Origin: Prauserella halophila
GTDB lineage: Bacteria; Actinomycetota; Actinomycetes; Mycobacteriales; Pseudonocardiaceae
Length of the DNA stretch: 64,000 nt
Reading direction: 5' to 3'
Assembly: GCF_024171895.1 (NCBI RefSeq)
Contig: NZ_JAMTCQ010000010.1
Span: 124,001-188,000, forward strand
Below the pieces are notes generated by a model. That model worked only from the letters and a program-made list of their open reading frames with translations, made no database searches and was not told where the DNA came from. Position numbers and translations under genes: made by a program. Shown here piece after piece: positions 16,574 to 25,831 of this stretch; positions within the stretch are counted from its first letter, which is position 1, and the number at the start of each line of letters is the position of its first letter.

Positions 16574-18417
16574 TGCGATTCTCCTTCTCCCCGCAACGGC
16601 AGCGACGCTTCGACGACCCAGCCGCTGCCGTGCCCGTCGTCGATCCGGCCGGCGCTGAGCGTGCCACCGAGCAGTTCCACCCGCTCGCGCATGCCCACCA
16701 GACCGTAGCCGCCGACCGCAGCCAGCGGTCCCGGGTCGCCGGGTGCGCCGTCGTCGGCCACCCGGATGTGCAGCAGGTCGCGCGCTCCGCTGCCGGGGCC
16801 GCCACCGGAATCGCCACCGGAATCGCCGCCGGGCAAGCCGTCCCCGGTTTCGCCGTGCACGCTCACCCAGACCGCCGAGGCACCCGCGGCGTGCTTGCTG
16901 ACGTTGGTGAGCGCCTCCTGCACGATGCGCAGTGCCGAGCGCGCCACCTCCTGCGGTAGTTCCGGCGGCACCTCGACGTCGAGTTCCACCGGCATGCCGT
17001 GTGCCGCCGAGGTGGCGAGTTTGCGCAGGTCGGCATCGAGGTTCGTGGTCGCTTGCTCCCCGGATGCCGCAGGCTGCTCCCCGGTGGCGGACTCGCTCGT
17101 TTCGCCCGTCTCCCCGCGCATGCTGCGCACGAGACGTCGCATCGCCGCGAGCGCCTCGGTGCCGGCGTGCTCGATCTGCCCCAGCGAATCGGCGACGACG
17201 TGCGGATTCTGCTCGGCGACGATCCGCACCGCCTGCGCCTGCACCACGATGCCCGTGACGTGGTGTGCCACGACGTCGTGCAGTTCGCGGGCAAGCGCCA
17301 TCCGCTCGGCGGTCTGCGCCTCGGCGACCGCGGCTTCGACGGTGGTCTTGCGTTCGGAGTCGCGGGCTCGCAGGAACAGGCCGACCGCCACGCTGATGCC
17401 GAGCAGCAGCACCGCGAACATGCTCATGCCGTTCAGCAGCTCGGCCCGTAGGCCTGTCCCGTACACGGCCGGTTCGATGAACGTCACGACCTGCGCGATC
17501 GTCCCTGCGGCGACCGCAACGGCGAGCGTGATGATGGCCGTGACGGCACGGCGCGGCGATTCGAGGCGCACCAGCAGCGCCGTGACGATCATGCCCGAAA
17601 CGGTGGCCGCGACGGGCAGTCCGCCGAACGAGACGTACCGGTCGGTGTCGACCGCCACCGCCAGCACCGTGGTTGCCACGACCACGCCGGCCAAGCCGAA
17701 CGCGGATCGCAGGGGCGAGTTCGGCGCGCGGAGCGCCAGCACCGCGGCGACGATCGCGGGCACGGCCATCACCAGCTCGGGCCACAGCTCGGAGAGCAGG
17801 ATCGATGCGTCCAAGAACAGCGCCACCGCGAGCACGCCGACGAGCAGCCACCGCTGTCGCAGCAGCGTGCCCAGCGCGCCGTCGCCGATCCCCTGGCGGG
17901 CACTGGCGCCGGGAACGACGGACACGACCAGCAGCACCAGTCCGATACCGGCCAGCTGCAGTAGGTGCACGTTCGCATCGCGCAGCACCGCGGTCGCCAG
18001 TTCGGCCGTCACGAGCGCGGAGATCGTCACGATCGCCATCGGGGCGGGCGCCGACCGCGCGCAGTAGTAGACGAGCAGCATGCCGGCGACGCATTCGGCG
18101 AACGACGTCTCCGGCAGCAGTGTCGAGAACGTCGGGGCGTCGGCGAAGTCGATCAGCACCGAGTTCGCGCCGAGCACGCAGGCGCCGGACCAGCCCGCGA
18201 GCACGGGTCTGGACTTGCCGGTCACCGCACAGGCCACCAGCAGCAGGATCCCCGGGAACGGCAGCAGATCGAGGCCGGGCGAGCCCGCGCCGTCGACCGA
18301 CGCGGGCAGCAGCACGGCGAGGTCCGCCAGCACGGCGGCGAGCAGCACCATGTCCGCGGGATCGACCTGGCGCAGCAGGCGGGTGGCGCGGTCGCGGACC
18401 GGGGACGTGTCGGGCAT
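16570..18417 (-). CDS. Sensor histidine kinase (HisKA_3, DesK-like)
   Basis: A 615-aa sensor. The N-terminal half has about ten hydrophobic segments. A HisKA_3 domain follows with phospho-acceptor His in MALARELHDVVAHHVTGIVVQ. The ATPase domain has the N box around RIVQEALTNVSKHAAGAS and a G box DDGAPGDPG...GYGLVGMRERVELLGG. A Gly/Ser/Asp-rich insert (GGDSGGDSGGGPGSG) interrupts the ATPase domain. ATG at 18417 is chosen; the frame remains open far upstream, but that stretch overlaps the divergent ABC gene and lacks homology. Its large membrane domain suggests it senses something at the membrane. Confidence 0.88.
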   Translation of the reverse strand: MPDTSPVRDRATRLLRQVDPADMVLLAAVLADLAVLLPASVDGAGSPGLDLLPFPGILLLVACAVTGKSRPVLAGWSGACVLGANSVLIDFADAPTFSTLLPETSFAECVAGMLLVYYCARSAPAPMAIVTISALVTAELATAVLRDANVHLLQLAGIGLVLLVVSVVPGASARQGIGDGALGTLLRQRWLLVGVLAVALFLDASILLSELWPELVMAVPAIVAAVLALRAPNSPLRSAFGLAGVVVATTVLAVAVDTDRYVSFGGLPVAATVSGMIVTALLVRLESPRRAVTAIITLAVAVAAGTIAQVVTFIEPAVYGTGLRAELLNGMSMFAVLLLGISVAVGLFLRARDSERKTTVEAAVAEAQTAERMALARELHDVVAHHVTGIVVQAQAVRIVAEQNPHVVADSLGQIEHAGTEALAAMRRLVRSMRGETGETSESATGEQPAASGEQATTNLDADLRKLATSAAHGMPVELDVEVPPELPQEVARSALRIVQEALTNVSKHAAGASAVWVSVHGETGDGLPGGDSGGDSGGGPGSGARDLLHIRVADDGAPGDPGPLAAVGGYGLVGMRERVELLGGTLSAGRIDDGHGSGWVVEASLPLRGEGESQ

Positions 18418-18562
18418 GCCGCGGACGGTAGTCGAGCCGGTTCCGGGTGCGGCCCGGCCGGACGGCTCGCGTCGGGTCGGCCGATCGGCCGATGCCCCAC
18501 CGGACCGTTCCGGCCGTCCGTCCGAAGTGGGCGGCCGTCCGCCCACGGCAAGCTGCACAGCC

Positions 18563-19300
18563 ATGACGACACGGACCTCGGAACGACCACCCTCATCGGA
18601 GAATCGGGCCCGGCCCGCGCTGAGCGGCCGCGGCCTCAGCAAGCGGTACGGCACGCAGTACGCGTTGTCCGGAGTGGATATCGACGTCACGCCTGGTGAG
18701 GCGATGGCGATCGTCGGGCCCTCCGGGTCCGGCAAATCGACGCTGCTGCACGTGCTCGCGGGCATCCTTCCCGCCGACGACGGCGAGGTGGCGCTCGGCG
18801 GCAGGCGTATCGACTCGCTGGGCGAGACCAAACGCAGCGAGCTGCGGCGCACCGAGTTCGGCTTCGTGTTCCAGTCGGGCATGCTGGTCGGCGAGCTGTC
18901 GGCGGAGGAGAACGCCGCGCTGCCCACGCTGTTGGCGGGCACCGGTCGCAGGGAGGCACTGGCCGGGGCGCGCCGGTGGCTGGAACACCTCGGCCTCTCC
19001 GGCAAGGAACGCAACCGCCCCGGCGAACTGTCCGGCGGGCAGGCACAGCGCGTGGCGATCGCGCGGGCGCTGGCGCATCGGCCGAGCGTGATCTTCGCCG
19101 ACGAGCCGACCGGAGCGCTCGACACCCGAACCGGTGGCGAAACCATGCAGGCACTGCTCGACGCGGCGGCCGGATCCGGCGCGGCGGTGGTGGTCGTGAC
19201 GCACGACCGCGACCTGGCAGCGTCGGTGCCGCGCACCGTCAGCCTGCGGGACGGCCGGATCGACGCCGACACGCGTACGGGAGCGGTGGTGCCGACGTGA
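18563..19300 (+). CDS. ABC transporter ATP-binding protein (MacB/BceA-like)
   Basis: A 245-aa ATPase. Walker A GPSGSGKST, Q-loop FVFQSGMLVGELSAEENAALPTLL, signature LSGGQAQRVAIARAL, Walker B VIFADEPTGALD and H-loop VVTHD are all intact. These features are the LolD/MacB/BceA type that partners FtsX-fold permeases. The frame is open from 18080; the ATG at 18563 starts 145 bp from the divergent kinase. The GTG of the permease overlaps its stop. Confidence 0.92.
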   Translation: MTTRTSERPPSSENRARPALSGRGLSKRYGTQYALSGVDIDVTPGEAMAIVGPSGSGKSTLLHVLAGILPADDGEVALGGRRIDSLGETKRSELRRTEFGFVFQSGMLVGELSAEENAALPTLLAGTGRREALAGARRWLEHLGLSGKERNRPGELSGGQAQRVAIARALAHRPSVIFADEPTGALDTRTGGETMQALLDAAAGSGAAVVVVTHDRDLAASVPRTVSLRDGRIDADTRTGAVVPT

Positions 19301-21516
19301 ACAGCTTCCAGCTCGCGCTGCGCGTGTTGCGCACCGACGGCCGCACCCGCGTCTCGGCGATCCTGATCGCCGTCGGCGTGGCCGTCGCGACGGCCCTGGT
19401 GCTGCTGCTCGTCGCGTTGCCGGGCGCCACCGAGACGCGCGCGGACCGGGCCGCGTGGCAGCACTACGGCGAGCTGTCGGAGGACGGGGCGTCACTGGAG
19501 TTGGCCGTCAGCGACGACGTGGCGCCGGACGGCAGGGAGATCCAGCGGGTGGACGTCGCCGCCCTGGCCGACCCCACGCAGATCGACCTTCCACCCGGCA
19601 TCGACCGGCTGCCCGCACCCGGCGAGACGCTGCTGTCTCCCGAACTGGCCGACGTGGTCGACCACACGGCCGGTTCGCAACTCGGTGAGCGGTTCGGCGA
19701 GAAGGCGGGGGTACTCGGTGACGACGCGCTGGAGTATCCGGAGCAGCTGGTCGCGCTGGTCGGCCACACGCCCGATGACCTGCCCGGGACGGCGATGCCG
19801 CAGGACGGGTTCAACCCCTCCGGGCAGGGTGCCGACTCGTTTCTCGGCCTGCTCGCCGGTGTCGGGGTGGTGGTGCTGACGGTGCCGAGCATGGTGCTGG
19901 TCGCGTCGTCGGCGAGGCTGATCGCGGCGCGCAGGGAGCGCAGGCTCGCCGCGTTCCGGCTGGCGGGCGCGACGCCACGCCAGGTGATCAGCATGGTCAC
20001 GGCCGAGACGGCGATCGCCGCGGCCGGAGGTGCACTGCTCGGCTGGGCGGTGAGCCCGCTGTTGCGGCAGGCGGCCACCGTCGTGCCCTGGAACGGCGGC
20101 ACGTGGCAGGCCGCCGACTTCGTGCTCGGCCCCGCGCCGACGGTGGCGATCGTCGTGGGCGTGCCGGTGCTGGTTCTGCTGGCCGCGGTCCTCGGACTGC
20201 GGCGGGTGCTGTCGGCACCGTTGGGTGCTGCGGGTGGGCACACGCCCAAGCCGCTGCGCTGGTGGCGGCTGGTGCCGTTGCCGGTGTCGGGCGCGCTGTT
20301 CGCCTTCCTGGTCGCGACGGGTGAAAGCCAGTTCGAAGGGACGCTGCTGCTGCTGTCGATGGCGATGGTGATCGGATCGCTGACGCTCGCAGGCCCGTGG
20401 ATCACCGCGGCGATCGGTGGTCTGTTCGTGCGGCGCTGGCGCAAGCCGTCGGCGTTGTTGGCCGGTCGCAGGTTGCGGGACGATCCCCGCGGCGCCTACC
20501 GGGCGACCGCCGGTGTGGTGCTGGCCGTGTTCACCGGCTCGATGGCGCTGACGGTGCTGCCGAGCATCGAAGGCCAGGCGGGCGCGCTGCGGGAGTACGC
20601 CGACGGCGTGCTGTACGTCGAGACCGACCACGACTCACTGCGGCAGATCGCGGCCGACACCAACGACGCGCTGGCGCGTTACGGCCAGGACGAGCGTGCG
20701 GCGACGATCGGCGACGCCTTCCTCGGTGACGAGCATGCCCTCGCCAAGGTCGTCGACTGCGACGCGGCCGAGCAACTCCTGGCGGTCGACATGCGCGGGG
20801 CGTGCGAGGGCGAGCCGGGCGTGTACACGCCGTACCCGGGTGTTTCGCGGGGCGAGCTCACCGTTTCGGCGGATTTCGATCGGCCCGGAACATCGCTGGC
20901 CGCCGACGTGCCGGTGCGGCCGATGACGGCGACGTCCGAGGCGGCACCCGAGGCGATCGTCGACTCGGCGGTGATCCCCTCGGACTTCACCCCGAGCACG
21001 GGTGTGGTTGCGGTGCCGTCGACGCCCGTCAACGTCGACGTCGTCCGGACGGCGCTGGCATCCGCCGCGGACGGACTGCAGGTGCAGAGCAGGCAGGCGC
21101 GCCTCGCCGGGCAGAACTCGCAGCTCGACGATCTGCAGCGGGTCACGGTGATCGGTCTGATCGTGGCGGCGGTGCTCGGCGGATGTAGCGCGGCCGTGAG
21201 CACGGCCGGATCGGTGCTCGACCGGCGGCGCACGTTCGGTGCGCTCATGGCGGCAGGCACGCCGGTGCGGGTGCTGGCGAGGGCGCTGCGCGCGGAGGCG
21301 GCGCTGCCCGCGTTGGTCGCGACGGTCGGCGCCGGCGTGGCCGGGACGCTCGTCGGGATCGGGCTGTTCGCCGTCGTCGTCGACGACGGCGCGAGGGTGC
21401 TCACGCCGTGGCTCGCGGCGCCGGTGGTGCTGGGGATCGGTGTCGCGCTGATCGCGTCGTCGGTGTGCACGCCCGCCCTGCGCCGCGTACAGGCCGAACC
21501 CCTGGCCGACGAGTAA
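19297..21516 (+). CDS. FtsX-like ABC transporter permease
   Basis: A 739-aa permease with the duplicated FtsX layout. TM1 lies near residues 20-42, followed by a large external region. A first FtsX block of three TM segments (about 190-310) includes the coupling region LIAARRERRLAAFRLAGATPRQVISMV. Further TM segments lie near 330-400, then a second external domain of about 200 residues. The last FtsX block has DRRRTFGALMAAGTPVRVLARALRAEAALPAL. Two conserved external Cys pairs may form disulfides. GTG overlaps the ATPase stop. Mechanotransmission-type export or target protection against an antimicrobial is the family expectation. Confidence 0.9.
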   Translation: MNSFQLALRVLRTDGRTRVSAILIAVGVAVATALVLLLVALPGATETRADRAAWQHYGELSEDGASLELAVSDDVAPDGREIQRVDVAALADPTQIDLPPGIDRLPAPGETLLSPELADVVDHTAGSQLGERFGEKAGVLGDDALEYPEQLVALVGHTPDDLPGTAMPQDGFNPSGQGADSFLGLLAGVGVVVLTVPSMVLVASSARLIAARRERRLAAFRLAGATPRQVISMVTAETAIAAAGGALLGWAVSPLLRQAATVVPWNGGTWQAADFVLGPAPTVAIVVGVPVLVLLAAVLGLRRVLSAPLGAAGGHTPKPLRWWRLVPLPVSGALFAFLVATGESQFEGTLLLLSMAMVIGSLTLAGPWITAAIGGLFVRRWRKPSALLAGRRLRDDPRGAYRATAGVVLAVFTGSMALTVLPSIEGQAGALREYADGVLYVETDHDSLRQIAADTNDALARYGQDERAATIGDAFLGDEHALAKVVDCDAAEQLLAVDMRGACEGEPGVYTPYPGVSRGELTVSADFDRPGTSLAADVPVRPMTATSEAAPEAIVDSAVIPSDFTPSTGVVAVPSTPVNVDVVRTALASAADGLQVQSRQARLAGQNSQLDDLQRVTVIGLIVAAVLGGCSAAVSTAGSVLDRRRTFGALMAAGTPVRVLARALRAEAALPALVATVGAGVAGTLVGIGLFAVVVDDGARVLTPWLAAPVVLGIGVALIASSVCTPALRRVQAEPLADE

Positions 21517-21602
21517 CCGGGGCGGGCAACCGCGACGGGGAACAGCCGGGGAAACAGGGGGACGGGAAACAGGGGGTTGGGGAACCGAGGGGATCGGGGA
21601 GA

Positions 21603-21638
21603 CACGGCGGGGCGTTCATCGGGGGACGCCCCGCCGTG
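21603..21638. terminator. Terminator hairpin after the FtsX-like permease
   Basis: 13-bp perfect stem (CACGGCGGGGCGT and its complement) with a 10-base loop, 86 bases after the permease stop and before the convergent trmB. Confidence 0.75.
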
Positions 21639-21791
21639 CACCTTCGCGCGTGTCAGGCGGCCGGGGCAGGTGCCAGCTCTGCTTGCTTTCCGCCGATGAT
21701 CAGCGACAGGTGATCGGGAACACGGGTGCCGACCGGTACTCCGTCGACACCTCCGCGCGGCTGCTCGTGTCCGTCGCCGGGCCGCCGTGGT

Positions 21792-22487
21792 TCAGTGCTT
21801 CTCGAAGATCAGGTCGTGGGAGACGCGGCCCTCCTCCTCGGCGCGCTGTTCGAACTTGGTCACGGGGCGCCACTCGGGGCGTGGGGCCCAGCCGTCGAAC
21901 CGGTTGACCAGCGATTCCTCCGCCGAACACACCTCGAGCATCTGATCGGCGTAGTCCTGCCAGTCCGTCGCGAGGTGCAGCGTGCCGCCGTCTGCGAGCC
22001 GGGAGGACACGAGCTCGACGAAGGCGGGCTGCACGAGGCGCCGCTTGTGGTGGCGCTTCTTCGGCCACGGGTCGGGGAAGAAGACGCGCACGCCCGCCAG
22101 CGAGCCGGGCTCGACGTGGTCGCGCAGCAGCGGCACGGTGTCGCCGTGCAGCAGGCGCAGGTTCGTCACGCCGAGCTTGTCGGCGCGCAGCATCAGCTGG
22201 CCGAGACCCGCCTCGTAGACCTCGGTCGCGGCGTAGTTGACATCCGGCGCGGCGGCCGCGAGCTGGGCGGTCGCCTCGCCCATGCCGGAGCCGATCTCCA
22301 ACACCACCGGCGCGGGCCTGCCGAACCACGCGTCGAAGTCGATCGGCCCCGGTTCGAGCTCGGACACCGCCGCGCCCAGCTCGGGCCACCGGGTGTCCCA
22401 CGCGCGCTGCTGCCCGACCGTCATCCTCCCGCCGCGCTTGACGTAACTGACGACGCTGCGCAGCCGGGGCTGTTCTTGACTCTCCAC
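21792..22487 (-). CDS. trmB: tRNA (guanine-N7-)-methyltransferase
   Basis: A 231-aa SAM-dependent enzyme that makes m7G46 in the variable loop of tRNA. The SAM motif is VVLEIGSGMGE near residue 62. The second acidic position is ATEVYEAGL. The TrmB hallmark FPDPWPKKRHHKRRL and the C-terminal TKFEQRAEEEGRVSHDL are present. N-terminal SYVKRGGRMTVGQQ is the usual lead-in. Orthologous to mycobacterial Rv0208c. Lies 22 bases after an uncharacterised gene on the same strand, suggesting co-transcription. Confidence 0.94.
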   Translation of the reverse strand: MESQEQPRLRSVVSYVKRGGRMTVGQQRAWDTRWPELGAAVSELEPGPIDFDAWFGRPAPVVLEIGSGMGEATAQLAAAAPDVNYAATEVYEAGLGQLMLRADKLGVTNLRLLHGDTVPLLRDHVEPGSLAGVRVFFPDPWPKKRHHKRRLVQPAFVELVSSRLADGGTLHLATDWQDYADQMLEVCSAEESLVNRFDGWAPRPEWRPVTKFEQRAEEEGRVSHDLIFEKH

Positions 22488-22509
22488 GGATGCCGACGAT
22501 AGCCGCGGT

Positions 22510-23253
22510 TCAGCGGACGGCCTCGATCTCCCCCAGTCGTGCCCGCAGTCCGGCGAGCCCGTCGATCGCGGCGGGCTCCGGCGTGGCAGCCGCGTGAGCA
22601 GGGAGCATGTCGATCCACCCGGTGTGGCGGGAAGTGTTGACGATCGTCGTCGGAGTGCGCCGGTTCCCGCCCGTGCCCTCGGACGGCATGAACTCCCAGT
22701 ACCCGGATTCGCCGTCGTCGGCCCACGGCACGAATTCCCATCCGGGGCGGCGGCTGAGCAATTTGTGCACGCGGTCCTCGACGCGGAAACCGGCCTCGCG
22801 CGATTCGAGCCGGCCGTCGGACAGTGCGCGCAACCACCACGGGGACGGCACGGGTTCGTCGGATTTCTGTACGGCCCGGTAGAGCGCGAGTACCTGACTC
22901 AGCGGTCCGCGGTGGACCCATGCCTTGCGCAGGTCGGCCGGGCTCGCGGCGTCGCCGCTCACGAGGGGAAGCTCGATGGCCTGCGACCATTCCAGGCCGA
23001 CCATCGGTTCCAGACTGAGCGACGCGTCGTCACCGCCGGACGGGTCACCGCCGGGCAGGTCACCGCCGGACAGGGCACCAGCGGACAGGGTGCCGTCGGA
23101 CAGGGCGCCGTCGGACAGGGCGCCGTTGGACAGGGCACCAGCGGACAGCGCGTCGCCGCCCGACGGCGCGCTGTAACCCGATCGCGCACCGTCATCGGGT
23201 CGCGTGCTCTTGTCCGATCGCGTGCTGTCGGACTCCTGTTGAATTTCGGACAC
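22510..23253 (-). CDS. Uncharacterised protein with a pentapeptide minisatellite N-terminus
   Basis: A 247-aa protein I cannot assign. Residues about 1-75 are low complexity. They include a run of pentads such as ALSNG, ALSDG, TLSAG and DLPGG, encoded by eight 15-bp repeats. The remaining 170 residues are ordinary and contain PSPWWLRALSDGRLESREAGFRVEDRVHKLLSRRPGWE split around several Trp residues, then NTSRHTGWIDMLP. The GTG at 23253 has an exceptional ribosome site, GGAGGTGATC, seven bases upstream; the TTG at 23259 is too close to it. Upstream member of a probable operon with trmB. Confidence 0.65.
   Translation of the reverse strand: MSEIQQESDSTRSDKSTRPDDGARSGYSAPSGGDALSAGALSNGALSDGALSDGTLSAGALSGGDLPGGDPSGGDDASLSLEPMVGLEWSQAIELPLVSGDAASPADLRKAWVHRGPLSQVLALYRAVQKSDEPVPSPWWLRALSDGRLESREAGFRVEDRVHKLLSRRPGWEFVPWADDGESGYWEFMPSEGTGGNRRTPTTIVNTSRHTGWIDMLPAHAAATPEPAAIDGLAGLRARLGEIEAVR
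23031..23150. repeat. 15-bp minisatellite, eight units, in coding sequence
   Basis: Eight head-to-tail 15-mers of the type CGCCGTCGGACAGGG (variants CACCGCCGGACAGGG, CACCAGCGGACAGGG). In frame on the minus strand they encode Ala-Leu-Ser-Asp-Gly-like pentads of the neighbouring hypothetical protein. The period of 15 keeps the frame, so copy number could change without disrupting the gene. Confidence 0.9.
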
Positions 23254-23475
23254 CGCCAAGGATCACCTCCGTAGAGTCCCGACGGGCTGGCATCCAGCAT
23301 CCTCGAACGGCCGGCTGTGCGCGTCCTCCGTGGGAGTGCTCACCTCACATTCTACCGACGGGAAAACCGCCGGGAACGATTCGAGCCCACTCGCACGTCA
23401 CCCGAGCCCGTCCGCGAGCCGACCCGCGAGCCCACCCTCCCGTAGCCCCGAACGCCCCGAACGCCCCGAACACGC

Positions 23476-23518
23476 GAACGGGCCCGGGCCGCCCCCGAAT
23501 CGCGGCCCGGGCCCGTTC
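23476..23518. terminator. Terminator hairpin of the ABC-2 operon
   Basis: 17-bp perfect GC-rich stem (GAACGGGCCCGGGCCGC and complement), 9-base loop, followed by TT. It lies in the 354-base gap between the ABC permease (minus strand, upstream of it in transcription) and the hypothetical gene. The rest of that gap shows CCGAACGCC repeats and the leader of the hypothetical gene. Confidence 0.8.
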
Positions 23519-23607
23519 TTCCCCGGTGGGTACCGCTCACCCGCAGCCCCGTTCGCTGGTGGGCGGTCTTCCCGTCGCGGCGTCCTCCCCCGAGGGCGCC
23601 GCGCAGG

Positions 23608-24372
23608 TCACGCGTCTCGCTTGCGGGCCGTCGTGATCGCGACGGCCAGCAGCACCGCGGCGAAGCCTGCGAAATAGGCCAGCGCCCACCACGGGCTCAG
23701 CGTCGACGTCGACAGCGGTGTGAGCATCTCGCCCGAGGCGCCCGCCGACTCTCCGTCGCCGGTGATGACCTTGTGCGCGACGTTGAACGGCATCCATTCG
23801 TAGATATCGGCACCGACGGTGGGGATGGCCTGGACCAGGCTTTCGACCGCCAGGAAGTAGATCAGCACCAGTGAGATCGCACCGGCCGAGTGGCGGATCA
23901 GGATACCCGTGGCCACGGCGATCACCGCGCCCAGTGCACACACCGGCCCGACGCCGGCGACGTTGAGCCAGTCGGCCGTGCTGTTGAGCGCGAGGTCGTC
24001 CTCGGGTCTGAGCAGATTGCCGAGGCCCCAGGACAGGAACGCCATCACCTCGCCGATGACGAGTGCGACCAGGGCGACGACCGTCGCCTTGGCCAGCAGT
24101 GCCGCGGCGCGGTTGGGTATGGCCTGGAACGTGGTGCGCATGGTGCCGAAGCGGTATTCGGTGGTCACGGCGAGCGTCGCGAGCACCATGATCACGGCCA
24201 TGCCGAAGGTGTAGGCGAACTGTGTCGCGGAGACCGTCGCCGGGAACCCGCCACCGGCGTTGCTGACGACGAGCGTGGAGAAGCCGGCCGTGATCAGTAG
24301 TGCGGCGAGCGCGCACCACCACGGTGACCGTGTGCTGAGCAGTTTGATGCGTTCGACTGCGAGAAGAGTCAT
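23608..24372 (-). CDS. ABC-2 type transporter permease
   Basis: A 254-aa membrane protein with six hydrophobic segments. It begins MTLLAVERIKLLSTRSPWW, the standard opening of actinobacterial ABC-2 permeases, and has the conserved TTEYRFGTMRTTFQAIPNR loop between TM2 and TM3. The C-terminus is WALAYFAGFAAVLLAVAITTARKRD. It lies 51 bases after the ATPase gene on the same strand and forms an exporter with it. Substrate unknown. Confidence 0.88.
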   Translation of the reverse strand: MTLLAVERIKLLSTRSPWWCALAALLITAGFSTLVVSNAGGGFPATVSATQFAYTFGMAVIMVLATLAVTTEYRFGTMRTTFQAIPNRAAALLAKATVVALVALVIGEVMAFLSWGLGNLLRPEDDLALNSTADWLNVAGVGPVCALGAVIAVATGILIRHSAGAISLVLIYFLAVESLVQAIPTVGADIYEWMPFNVAHKVITGDGESAGASGEMLTPLSTSTLSPWWALAYFAGFAAVLLAVAITTARKRDA

Positions 24373-24423
24373 GATCGTTTTCCCCTGTTGGTTCGTGGCG
24401 CCGCCGGTTCGTGGCTGCCGCCG

Positions 24424-25377
24424 TCAGTTCGTGGTGCTTGCGTGACCGGCGGGTTGCTCGGCGGCGTCCTCGGTCTCCAGGTCGGCGTGGTATTCGACCG
24501 AGTCGCCGGTGATCTGCATGAACGCCTGCTCCAACGAGCCCTGCTGCGGGGCGAGCTCGTGCAGTGTCACCTGGTTCTCCATCGCCAGTTCGCCGATCTT
24601 GTCGCTGCTGGCGCCCGACACGATCAGGCCGTCGTCGGCGGCCGTCACCGTCGCGCCGACCCGGTCGAGGGCGGGGCGCAGCCGGTCGAGGTGCGGACTG
24701 CGGATCTTCACCGTGCTGTCGGTGGCGCGTGCGACGAACTCCTCGGTGGTGCTCTGCGAGACCAGCTTGCCCTTGCCGATCACGACGAGGTCGGTGGCCG
24801 TCAACGCCATCTCCGAGAGCAGGTGGCTGGAGACGAACACGGTGCGGCCCTCGTCGGCGAGGCGCTGCATGAACTTGCGGATCCACAGGATGCCTTCGGG
24901 GTCGAGGCCGTTGACCGGCTCGTCGAACAGCAGCACCTCCGGGTCGCCGAGTAGCGCGGCCGCGATGCCGAGCCGCTGCGACATGCCCAGCGAGAACCCG
25001 CCCGCACGCTTGCTCGCGACCTCGGAAAGGCCGACGATGTCGAGCACCTCGTCGACGCGCTTCGGCGAGATCTTGTTCGACTTCGCCATCCACGCCAGGT
25101 GCGCACGTGCGGAGCGGTTGGGGTGAACCCAACTCGCCTCGAGCAGGGCGCCGACGGTCCTGAGCGGATGGTGCAGTTCGGTGTAGCGCTTGCCCCCGAT
25201 CGTGACCGAGCCGCCCGTCGGGTTGTCCAGTCCGAGCATCATCCGCATGGTCGTCGACTTGCCCGCACCGTTCGGCCCGAGAAAGCCCGTGACGCGTCCG
25301 GACTTGACGCTGAACGACAGGTCGTCGACGGCGACCTTGCCGCCGTACCTCTTGGTGAGGCTGTGCGCCTCGATCAT
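24424..25377 (-). CDS. ABC transporter ATP-binding protein (DrrA-like)
   Basis: A 317-aa ATPase. Walker A GPNGAGKST, signature SLGMSQRLGIAAAL, Walker B VLLFDEPVNGLDPEG and H-loop SSHLLSEM. The C-terminal 90 residues form the extension seen in antibiotic and lipid exporters. ATG at 25377 follows AGGAGGAG, whereas the open frame to 25542 lacks homology. First gene of a two-gene operon with the ABC-2 permease. Confidence 0.9.
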   Translation of the reverse strand: MIEAHSLTKRYGGKVAVDDLSFSVKSGRVTGFLGPNGAGKSTTMRMMLGLDNPTGGSVTIGGKRYTELHHPLRTVGALLEASWVHPNRSARAHLAWMAKSNKISPKRVDEVLDIVGLSEVASKRAGGFSLGMSQRLGIAAALLGDPEVLLFDEPVNGLDPEGILWIRKFMQRLADEGRTVFVSSHLLSEMALTATDLVVIGKGKLVSQSTTEEFVARATDSTVKIRSPHLDRLRPALDRVGATVTAADDGLIVSGASSDKIGELAMENQVTLHELAPQQGSLEQAFMQITGDSVEYHADLETEDAAEQPAGHASTTN

Positions 25378-25801
25378 GGTGTTCTCCTCCTGTGGCGGCG
25401 CGGGAGCGGCCGTCGGTGTGGCGGGATCCGGGTGCGCGGGATGGCCCCGGAAGGTCCCGTGGTCACTGCGGTGGCCGCGACGAACGCCGGTGTCGTCCCC
25501 GGTGCGGCGATGTCGCCGGTCATCGCCCGTGGCAGGTTTCATCTTTCCGGATACCCGCCCGCTCGCGCGTCATCCTGTAGGTCGAAATCGGGTTGGCCTG
25601 CGGTCGTAGGCGGCCGGTTGTGCCGGCCCGGGGTGGTGCCCCGGCCGTGTTCGGTGTGGTGACAGCTTCGGTCATCCGCGGGTGTGCACGCGATCGGTGA
25701 CAACCCTGAGTTCTCCCTGAACCGTCCGTTTCGGACGTCGGGGCGCGCGGGTGGCGGCCGTGGAACGCGGCGGCACGGGATACGGCACGGATACGGTTGC
25801 G
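25378..25801. other. Intergenic region between ABC operon and tetR
   Basis: A 450-base divergent gap. It carries the leader of the ABC operon and the tetR promoter palindrome at its right end. Short imperfect GC hairpins occur (for example around 25630-25655), but no gene, repeat array or clear promoter motif is visible. Confidence 0.5.
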
Positions 25802-25817
25802 ATAGTTATTGAACTAT
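25802..25817. promoter_or_regulatory. TetR operator candidate
   Basis: Perfect dyad ATAGTT-ATTG-AACTAT, 14 bases upstream of the tetR GTG, in an AT-rich patch that continues as GATTCATTAAT. Its position over the promoter of the tetR-SDR operon suggests autorepression. Confidence 0.65.
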
Positions 25818-25831
25818 GATTCATTAATGGG

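Noticed and set aside
16570-19464. Histidine kinase frame extending to 964 codons
   Set aside because: The extra 349 codons overlap the divergent ABC ATPase and are low-complexity Arg/Ser/Ala text; the kinase starts at 18417.
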